DNA of 8,911 nucleotides from Patulibacter sp050252545 (lineage in GTDB: Bacteria > Actinomycetota > Thermoleophilia > Solirubrobacterales > Solirubrobacteraceae), in the NCBI GenBank assembly GCA_050252545.1, contig JBFWKS010000168.1, forward strand, positions 1 through 8,911, read 5' to 3'. Below the pieces are notes generated by a model. The model was not told the DNA's origin. It made no database searches and saw nothing but the letters and a program-made list of their open reading frames with translations. Shown here piece after piece: positions 1 through 4,595 of this stretch. Position numbers and translations under genes: made by a program. The first letter of the stretch is position 1; the number at the start of each line of letters is the position of its first letter.

Positions 1-156
1 GACCGCATCGCCACCCACATCCTCGCCTTCGAGGGCAACTCCACCGCGACGTGGTTCGAAGGCAACCTCCAGGCCTATGAGGCCTACCGCCACGAGCTGC
101 TGGGCGACGAGGCCGACCGGCCCCACCGCCTGACCTACAAGAAGCTCACGCGGTAG
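1..156 (+). CDS. ettA: EttA-type ABC-F translation factor, C-terminal end (partial)
   Basis: The window opens inside this gene; only the last 51 codons and the TAG stop (154-156) are present. The visible protein begins DRIATHILAFEG, continues with WFEGN, then a Y-x-x-Y stretch, and ends PHRLTYKKLTR. That is the characteristic tail of EttA, the energy-dependent translational throttle ABC-F ATPase, where it follows the second nucleotide-binding domain (DRIATHILAFEG corresponds to the region just after the Walker B/H-loop). EttA is a cytosolic protein that binds the ribosomal E site and gates entry into elongation depending on the ATP/ADP ratio. No separate terminator is visible; the 46 bp to the next gene are occupied by the palindrome at 165-207, which could also act as a transcript end. 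The family call is strong. The rest of the gene cannot be judged from this window. Confidence 0.9.
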   Translation, partial: DRIATHILAFEGNSTATWFEGNLQAYEAYRHELLGDEADRPHRLTYKKLTR

Positions 157-164
157 CGGCCGAC

Positions 165-207
165 GCCATGCCAGGGCGGTACCGCGGTGGTACCGTACCG
201 GCATGGC
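165..207 (+). promoter_or_regulatory. Nested palindrome / candidate antitoxin operator spanning the antitoxin start codon
   Basis: The outer arms are a perfect 8-bp inverted repeat, GCCATGCC at 165-172 and GGCATGGC at 200-207, and the right arm contains the antitoxin ATG (203-205). Inside lie two copies of GGTACC (178-183 and 189-194) whose starts are 11 bp apart, about one helical turn, and a CGGTAC/GTACCG inverted pair (177-182 and 195-200). Ribbon-helix-helix antitoxins commonly bind tandem short palindromes spaced this way to repress their own operon, so an autoregulatory operator is likely. TACCGT at 191-196 could serve as a -10 element for a transcript starting at or next to the ATG; no convincing -35 box and no Shine-Dalgarno sequence are visible. 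If transcribed from upstream, the same sequence would fold into a hairpin that hides the start codon. Confidence 0.55.
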
Positions 208-400
208 CATGAACCTCCGTCTGAGCGATACCGAGTCCGCAGCTCTGCGCGAGCGCGCCGAGCGCGAGGGCCGGTCGATGCAGGAGGTCGCCCGGACCGC
301 GATCGCCCAGTACGTCGCCGACCGCCCCGTCCGCCTGCAGTCGGCGATCGAACGGGTGCGCACCGAGGACGCCGAGCTGCTCGAGCGGCTCGGTCGATGA
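203..400 (+). CDS. Ribbon-helix-helix antitoxin of a Doc-type toxin-antitoxin module
   Basis: This is a 65-residue protein. Residues 3-9 (MNLRLSD) look like the DNA-contacting beta strand of an Arc/CopG ribbon-helix-helix fold. They are followed by helix A (about 11-22, rich in Glu, Arg and Ala), a turn at RSMQ and helix B (about 25-38, EVARTAIAQYV). The charged tail, residues 42-65, would be the part that wraps and neutralises the toxin. Its stop codon overlaps the toxin start as ATGA at 397-400, so the two are translationally coupled, antitoxin first, as in most type II modules. The start at 203 is chosen because it lies next to the candidate -10; ATG at 209 is an equally possible start two codons in. 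No Shine-Dalgarno sequence is seen, so leaderless translation is plausible. The DNA-binding fold is reasonably clear, and the antitoxin role rests on the toxin partner. Confidence 0.78.
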   Translation: MAMNLRLSDTESAALRERAEREGRSMQEVARTAIAQYVADRPVRLQSAIERVRTEDAELLERLGR

Positions 401-795
401 CCGAGCCAGCCGCCCTCGATCACCTCACCGTCGACGACCTGCTGGAGATCGCGGGCGGCGTCCTCGACGAGGTGATCGTCCGCGACGCGGGTCTGCTGGC
501 GTCCGCGGCCGAGCGACCGCGGACGACGGTCTTCGGCGCCGACGCCTACCTGACGTTCGCCGAGAAGGCCGCAGCGCTGATGCACTCGCTGGCGCGCAAC
601 CACCCGTTGGTGGACGGCAACAAGCGCCTCGCCTGGGCCGGGACGCGCGTGTTCTGCCTCATCAACGACCGAGACCTCGCGTTCTCGGTCGACGAGGCCG
701 AGGCGATGGTCCTCGCCGTCGCAACGGGCGACCTCGACGTTCCGGAGCTCGCCGGCGTCCTCGCGAAGCACCGGCGGGTCGTCCCGCAGGCCTGA
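397..795 (+). CDS. doc: Doc-family (death-on-curing) toxin, Fic fold
   Basis: This 132-residue protein is close to the usual Doc length. The Fic-type active-site loop is H69-P-L-V-D73-G-N-K76-R77. It matches the Doc signature HxFxDANKR, with Leu for Phe and Gly for Ala, and has Lys where AMP-transferring Fic proteins have Gly. The N-terminal LTVDDLLEI and C-terminal AEAMVLAVATGDLD stretches are also typical of the family. P1 Doc phosphorylates elongation factor Tu and stops translation; the same activity is inferred here. The active-site residues are all present, so the toxin looks intact. The start is ATG 397, overlapping the antitoxin stop; the frame stays open upstream to 187 but that part is antisense-like and runs through the antitoxin gene. 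A weak 6-bp inverted repeat (775-780 with 794-799) spans the stop codon; no clear terminator follows in the 66 bp before the convergent Rieske gene. Confidence 0.93.
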   Translation: MTEPAALDHLTVDDLLEIAGGVLDEVIVRDAGLLASAAERPRTTVFGADAYLTFAEKAAALMHSLARNHPLVDGNKRLAWAGTRVFCLINDRDLAFSVDEAEAMVLAVATGDLDVPELAGVLAKHRRVVPQA

Positions 796-861
796 CCCGG
801 CCACGAGCAGATCGTTACGCGGACCGCCGCCGAGCGCCAGAATCCCGAAGCGACGCGCCGC

Positions 862-1353
862 TTACGCGTCCAAGCGGTAGGGCTCCAACGGCCGGTCCGC
901 CAGGCCCTTGCCGTCGACGAGCGTCCCGTCGGCGGCGAAGGTCGCGCCGTGGCGGGGACAGTCCCACTGGCAGGTCTCGGCGTTGAAGACCACGGCCTCA
1001 CCGCGGTGAGGGCACCGGGCGTCGAGCGTCGTCACGACGCCGTCATGGCCGCGGTGGAGGGCGACCGACGCTTCCCGGGACACGACCACGGTCCCCGCGC
1101 CCGGAGCCAGGGTCGCCGCCGCCGCCGCGATGGCTTCCGGAAGACCGGACGGTTCCCGTCGACGGATGAGGGCCCCCACCCCCGAACCGACAGCGGTCCG
1201 GCCGGCCATAGACACCGTCACAGCCAGGGTCTGGCCGAGGCGGGATCCGGCCGACAGCGACCGCCTCGTGCTCACGGTGAGGACCGTGCGTGCGGTCTGG
1301 CGCCATGCCTCGGGCGATGGAGCGATCGACGTGATGCGTCGGCGGATGGACAC
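862..1353 (-). CDS. Small Rieske [2Fe-2S] protein
   Basis: A protein of 163 residues with a C-terminal Rieske domain (about 76-163). The cluster ligands are visible as C114-P-H116 and, after 15 residues, C132-P-R-H135, followed by GATF and a D-G-T-L turn. The extra cysteines that form the disulfide in high-potential Rieske proteins are absent (G-E and R-H instead), which points to the low-potential, ferredoxin or oxygenase type. The domain resembles the Rieske tail found at the end of some FAD-dependent oxidoreductases, but no FAD domain is attached. Residues 1-75 are Arg- and Ala-rich and unrecognised, with a mildly hydrophobic patch around 41-62 that is not a clear membrane span. The GTG start at 1353 is preceded by a perfect AGGAGG (1358-1363 on the complement) with a 4-nt gap. 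The likely role is electron transfer; the divergent oxygenase-like gene is a candidate partner, but this is inferred from position only. Confidence 0.86.
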   Translation of the reverse strand: MSIRRRITSIAPSPEAWRQTARTVLTVSTRRSLSAGSRLGQTLAVTVSMAGRTAVGSGVGALIRRREPSGLPEAIAAAAATLAPGAGTVVVSREASVALHRGHDGVVTTLDARCPHRGEAVVFNAETCQWDCPRHGATFAADGTLVDGKGLADRPLEPYRLDA

Positions 1354-1381
1354 GGGACCTCCTGGAGCTCGGTTGCCGATC

Positions 1382-1416
1382 TTGAATCTATCGACATGTA
1401 TGTCTAATATCGAGCC
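1382..1416 (+). promoter_or_regulatory. Promoter for the MpaB-like gene, probably leaderless
   Basis: A near-consensus sigma-70 type promoter is visible: TTGAAT at 1382-1387, a 17-bp spacer and TAATAT at 1405-1410. The expected transcription start, 7 bp after the -10 box, is the A of the ATG at 1417, so the mRNA would have no leader, which agrees with the absence of a Shine-Dalgarno sequence. The block is strikingly AT-rich compared with its surroundings. The divergent Rieske gene starts only 63 bp away, so its promoter must overlap this one, but I could not place its boxes. Confidence 0.7.
1393..1404. promoter_or_regulatory. Inverted repeat in the promoter spacer, candidate operator
   Basis: GACAT-GT-ATGTC is an inverted repeat with 5-bp arms and a 2-bp centre, lying wholly within the 17-bp spacer between the -35 and -10 boxes. 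A dimeric repressor bound here would block the oxygenase promoter and probably the divergent Rieske promoter too. The regulator is not encoded next to it, and its family cannot be told from this site. Confidence 0.45.
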
Positions 1417-2349
1417 ATGGAGATGATTCGTGAACCGATCCGATGCGAGGACGAGGGATACATCGGAGCCGACTCGATCTCGCGACGCGTCAGCGGTCCG
1501 ACCCTCGTGCCGGGACTGATCTACACGTCGTTGATGTTCTTCCTGAGCCCGCAGAACACCGCGATCGGCTTTCAGAACACGTCGGGCTTCGAGGCCCCGG
1601 TGCGGCGCGCGGTGCAGACCGCGGAGTACATGTACGCGATGTACTACGGGGACCGCGCCACCGCCGAGCACGCGGCCAAGGTCGTCAACGCGATCCACGA
1701 CCAGGTCAACGGGACGTGGCCCCCGACCGGGGACGTCGTCCATCGCGCGTCCGACCCGAGCAACCTCCTCTGGCTGCTGATCCCCTACGGCCAAGGCGTT
1801 CTCGACGCCTACGACGCGTACGGGCCACGCCGGCTGACGGCCGAGGAGCGGGACCGGTACTGGCGTGAGGAGAGCGCCGCCGTCGGCCGGCTGAATCGGA
1901 TCCCGGATGACGCGCTTCCCAAGAGCCAGGACGAGGCCGACGCCTACCTGGAGTCGCAGCGACCGCTTCTGGCGACGGGGGAGGGAATGGCCCACGTCAT
2001 CGAGAACTTCTTCCCTTCGGTGCTGTTCGGAGGGGGCGTCGTCCCGCCCGTCGCAGCCTTGCCGCTACGACTGACCATCGCGTCCGGAGTCGCCCTGCTC
2101 CCCGATTACGCGATGCGCCTGATGGGCCAGCGCCCGTACTCGCGGGCCGAGAAGCTCGCGATCCGCCTGACGAACCGGCCGGTGTACGCCGCGCTGACCG
2201 CGACGCCGGTCGTTCGCGACGCCATCCCCCTGGCGATCAGTGGTCGGTGCCGGACCGTCGTCCGCCGCGGCCAGGCCGCCGCGCGAACAGGGCAGTACGA
2301 CCCGCCCGTCGCGGGTGCAGAGGACGCGAAGGTCGCCGTCACGGCGTGA
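1417..2349 (+). CDS. MpaB/DUF2236-family oxygenase-like protein
   Basis: A 310-residue protein with the hallmarks of the MpaB / rubber-oxygenase (Lcp) catalytic-domain family, formerly DUF2236. It has an N-terminal segment with PTLVPGLIYTSLMFFLSP (28-45), then YGDRATAEHAAKVVNAIHDQV (77-97, with the conserved His94), DPSNLLWL (113-120), a Y-D-A-Y-G-P-R-R-L-T-x-E-E-R-D-R-Y-W run (132-149) and a downstream ESQRPLLA. Characterised members use b-type haem to cleave or oxidise hydrophobic, often isoprenoid or aromatic, substrates. Here the substrate is unknown, and His94 as haem ligand or structural residue is inference. The hydrophobic stretch at about 200-230 is probably a buried helix pair and not a membrane anchor; no export signal is seen. 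The ATG at 1417 fits the predicted transcription start, while ATG 1423 is an alternative. The divergent Rieske gene shares its control region. A strong hairpin follows the stop. Family call fairly sure, reaction unknown. Confidence 0.8.
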   Translation: MEMIREPIRCEDEGYIGADSISRRVSGPTLVPGLIYTSLMFFLSPQNTAIGFQNTSGFEAPVRRAVQTAEYMYAMYYGDRATAEHAAKVVNAIHDQVNGTWPPTGDVVHRASDPSNLLWLLIPYGQGVLDAYDAYGPRRLTAEERDRYWREESAAVGRLNRIPDDALPKSQDEADAYLESQRPLLATGEGMAHVIENFFPSVLFGGGVVPPVAALPLRLTIASGVALLPDYAMRLMGQRPYSRAEKLAIRLTNRPVYAALTATPVVRDAIPLAISGRCRTVVRRGQAAARTGQYDPPVAGAEDAKVAVTA

Positions 2350-2351
2350 TG

Positions 2352-2390
2352 GCGGGTCGCGACCGGGCCCCAAGGGGCCCGGCCACCCGC
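2352..2390 (+). terminator. Hairpin terminator after the MpaB-like gene
   Basis: CCGGGCCCC (2363-2371) and GGGGCCCGG (2374-2382) form a perfect 9-bp GC stem with a minimal AA loop. They are enclosed by a second pair, GCGGGT (2352-2357) and ACCCGC (2385-2390). It starts 3 bp after the TGA. There is no T tract, which is usual for terminators in GC-rich actinobacteria. Confidence 0.6.
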
Positions 2391-2422
2391 GCGGCCAAGC
2401 GAGTCACAACGCAGACTCGATA

Positions 2423-2442
2423 ATCGACGTAGGGGTCTAATA
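2423..2442. repeat. Second copy of the oxygenase-promoter motif ATCGAC-N6-GTCTAATA
   Basis: ATCGAC, six bases, then GTCTAATA occurs here and, with exactly the same spacing, at 1390-1409 in the promoter of the MpaB-like gene. The first half overlaps an 11-bp palindrome, TCGATAATCGA (2417-2427). In this copy the -35 box is not preserved and only the outer GAC/GTC of the operator arms remain. It could be a second binding site for the same regulator, a relic of a duplicated promoter, or chance. The rest of the gap, 2443-2586, shows nothing I can name. Confidence 0.4.
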
Positions 2443-2586
2443 GGAGCGGGACATGAACCGCTGATCGGCACCGCCCGAGCAACGATGCGATCGCCGTCGT
2501 GCTTCGGTCCGCCATCGGCCGCCCCCCGGGCAGCGGGGCCCGCGCCGACGGGCCGCGAGCAACGCTCCGGGTCTCACCATCCACGT

Positions 2587-2610
2587 GCCACCGCCCCGGC
2601 TCGGGGTGGC
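2587..2610 (-). terminator. Hairpin terminator at the end of the leftward unit
   Basis: GCCACC at 2587-2592 pairs with GGTGGC at 2605-2610. Inside, past one bulged base (2593), CC (2594-2595) pairs with GG (2603-2604), leaving a 7-base loop. It lies directly after the stop of the leftward hypothetical gene (2613), where the transcript of that gene and possibly of the whole mce operon would end. No T tract is present. Confidence 0.5.
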
Positions 2611-2612
2611 GA

Positions 2613-3074
2613 TCAGACTCCGTCGAGTTGACGGACGCCGCAACGGTCGCGGGCGGGCTCGCCCCTTCCACGCCGCAGGATCACGTCGAGCTCCACCCCG
2701 GTGGCCCGACCCAGCACGTCCACGACCATCGGGTTGGCCTGGTGGACGAAGCGGTCGTGGTACTCGTCGGCGAAGAGCGCGAACTGGGCCTTCAGGCGAT
2801 CACTCGGTCCGGGCTCGGCGTCGAGCCACGCCACGTACCACGCCCAGAGTGATCGGCCGGTCGAACGCTCGAGCGGCGACACCTTCACGGCGGCGACGCG
2901 CATCAGCGCCCGCATCGGCTTCCGGCAGTCCGCGATCGTGGCGGCGGAGAGGAACGCGGACAACGCGATCTCGAGGCGTTCGGCGGTTCCCTCCTCGTAC
3001 GTCGGCCACGGCTGGTCGTCAGCGTGCGCAGCGACGTGGCTGGTCGAGCGTCCCCGCCGCCGTCGGCCTGCCAT
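2613..3074 (-). CDS. Hypothetical protein at the downstream end of the mce operon
   Basis: I do not recognise this family. The product is 153 residues, with a very basic N-terminus (GRRRRGRS at 3-10), an acidic segment QPWPTYEEGTAERLE (21-35) and what look like amphipathic helices from about 30 to 130. These contain a KPMRALMRVAAVKV stretch (52-65), an aromatic patch LWAWYVAWLDAEP (76-88) and FADEYHDRFVHQANP (101-115). It has two cysteines (50 and 145) and no signal peptide or membrane span, so it is probably cytosolic. The ATG at 3074 is preferred because GGGGG lies 7 nt upstream; an immediately preceding GTG at 3077 would add one residue. It follows the last mce gene on the same strand after 105 bp, with no convincing terminator or promoter between, so it may be co-transcribed. 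Coding is supported by the ribosome binding site, the sensible composition and the hairpin after the stop. Confidence 0.62.
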   Translation of the reverse strand: MAGRRRRGRSTSHVAAHADDQPWPTYEEGTAERLEIALSAFLSAATIADCRKPMRALMRVAAVKVSPLERSTGRSLWAWYVAWLDAEPGPSDRLKAQFALFADEYHDRFVHQANPMVVDVLGRATGVELDVILRRGRGEPARDRCGVRQLDGV

Positions 3075-3179
3075 CACCTCACCCCCGCTTCGCCATGTCG
3101 AGCGATCGATCCGTGACCGCAGGTCGGCCCACCATCGATGACCCGGAGACCACCCGACCGGAGCCCGAGCACGGTCGTC

Positions 3180-4595
3180 TCATGGTTCCGCCCGAGGCAG
3201 GCGCGGATACTGCTGCGTGCGCCCGTCGAACGCCCACGCTCCCTGCTCGGTGCAGCCGGCCGGCGTCGATCCGAGCGGCGGCATCCAGAGGGTGTTGCCG
3301 AGGTTGCGGCAGTCGTAGGACTTCAGGCCCTCGGGCCGGGCGATGTCCAGCTGGCTCCCCGGCCTGGGGTACGGATTGCCGCGGTTGGTCGGCAGGCGCT
3401 TGTCCCAAGCCGCCGGCGTCTCGTTGCCGAAGGTCGGGATGCCGGCGAGGTAGCTGAGGATCTGGCCCCCGGGCCCCCAGGCCTTGCCGTTGGCCAGCGC
3501 GGCGATCCCGGAGTAGGAGGCGACCATCACCCCGGCGTTGGCCGAGGCCAGGCGCGCCAAGGGGATGACCTCCCGCAGCGCCTCGTACAGCGGCCCGGAT
3601 GCGCGCCCGCCCGCGTCGAGCATCGCCTGGATCGACGGCAGGCCGCGTCGAGCTGCAGTGACGAGCGCGGGGACATCGTCGAGGAGCCGGCGCGCTCCCA
3701 CCATCGTCGCGTCGATCTCGTCGAGGACCGGCACCAGCAGCGGAGCCAGAGGGCGCACCGCACGGGTGGCGCGGGTCAGGTCGCCGGTGGCCCGCTCCAC
3801 CGTGGCGGCCGCGGAGCGCACCGACCGCAGGAACGGCGGGAGGGCGCCGATGGTGGCGGCGAGGGAGTCGCGACGGGACGCCGTCGTGGTGAGCACCTGA
3901 TCGGCGGAGCGCACCAACGTGCCCAGCGCATCCGACCGGCCCGCGACCGTCTCGAGCACCCGAGCCGAGGACGCCACCAGCGTCCGCAGGTCGCGCCGTT
4001 GGCCGTCGAGCGTCTCGAGCAGCAGCTCGAGGCCCCCGACGGTGGACGGAAGCACCGCCAAGCCGGCGTTCGCGTCCGCGCCGCGACCTCCGACGCCGCG
4101 CGCGAGCCCGGCCGCCAGTCGGCGCACCCGCCGTCGCGTCGGCGGGTCGAAGGTCTTCAGGAGGTCGCTGAGCTGTTGTGCGGCCACGACCCGGTCTGCC
4201 CGCAACCGCCCCCCCTCGGGGATGGCCGCGCCGTCCGGAGCGCCGGGCGTGATCTCCAGGTACGCCTCGCCCAGCAGGGTCTTGGTTCGCAGGATCGCCC
4301 GGGCGTCCGTGCGCAACGGCACCGCTATCGGATCCAGCTCGATGGCCACGAGCGCCTGCCGGCCGTTCTGTCGTACGTCGGCGACGCGGCCGACGCTGAC
4401 CCCGGCGATCCGGACGTCGGAGTGCGCGTAGAGGTTGGACGACTGAGGCAGGGCGATCGTGACCCGGTAGGGCGTGGCCTCGAGCGGGACGCCGCCGCCG
4501 AAGGCCCGCCAGAGCAGGAGTGCGAGCACCCCGCAGAGCAGCAACATGAACAGCGGGAAGAGCATCCGGCGCCAGGTGACGGTTCCGACGTGCAT
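3180..4595 (-). CDS. MCE/MlaD-family lipid-transport protein, fourth complete mce gene (F-like position)
   Basis: A 471-residue envelope protein. Residues 11-32 (MLFPLFMLLL and onwards) form a membrane anchor. The MCE beta-domain covers about 42-118, with the family motifs VRIAGVSVGRV (61-71) and KTLLGEAYLEITPG (105-118). A long, mostly helical needle follows (about 140-380) in which R-P-L-A-P-L-type turns recur. The C-terminal domain (about 380-471) carries NPYPRPG, C429 and C448. MCE proteins assemble into hexameric channels that carry lipids across the periplasm-like space for a YrbE/MlaE permease and ATPase. The ATG at 4595 overlaps the preceding stop by one base (TGATG), with a weak AGGGG 8 nt upstream. 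The open frame runs on to 6161 but that part is antisense-like shadow of the neighbouring genes. C21 lies in the anchor, but the residue before it is Leu, so this is not a normal lipobox. Confidence 0.9.
   Translation of the reverse strand: MHVGTVTWRRMLFPLFMLLLCGVLALLLWRAFGGGVPLEATPYRVTIALPQSSNLYAHSDVRIAGVSVGRVADVRQNGRQALVAIELDPIAVPLRTDARAILRTKTLLGEAYLEITPGAPDGAAIPEGGRLRADRVVAAQQLSDLLKTFDPPTRRRVRRLAAGLARGVGGRGADANAGLAVLPSTVGGLELLLETLDGQRRDLRTLVASSARVLETVAGRSDALGTLVRSADQVLTTTASRRDSLAATIGALPPFLRSVRSAAATVERATGDLTRATRAVRPLAPLLVPVLDEIDATMVGARRLLDDVPALVTAARRGLPSIQAMLDAGGRASGPLYEALREVIPLARLASANAGVMVASYSGIAALANGKAWGPGGQILSYLAGIPTFGNETPAAWDKRLPTNRGNPYPRPGSQLDIARPEGLKSYDCRNLGNTLWMPPLGSTPAGCTEQGAWAFDGRTQQYPRLPRAEP

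Noticed and set aside
187..396. Upstream extension of the doc frame to a start at 187
   Set aside because: It is an Arg/Pro-rich shadow running through the antitoxin gene; ATG 397 gives the normal Doc length and an ATGA overlap.
796..861. Terminator between the convergent doc and Rieske genes
   Set aside because: Only a 6-bp stem with a long loop spanning the doc stop was found; too weak to list.
1354..1995. Upstream extension of the Rieske frame to 1995 (377 residues)
   Set aside because: It is antisense to the MpaB-like gene, and the GTG at 1353 has a perfect AGGAGG at the right distance.
2453..2464. Tiny reading frame ATG AAC CGC TGA behind an AGGAG
   Set aside because: Three codons preceded by a chance-level ribosome binding site and no evident downstream gene to regulate; kept only as part of the possible promoter relic.
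2477..2564. GAGCAACG occurring twice 80 bp apart in the convergent gap
   Set aside because: An isolated 8-mer repeat with no extended similarity around it is within chance.
4533..4535. Possible lipoprotein cysteine (C21) in the last MCE protein
   Set aside because: The preceding residue is Leu, not Gly, Ala or Ser, and the cysteine sits inside a continuous hydrophobic anchor, so a lipobox is not supported.
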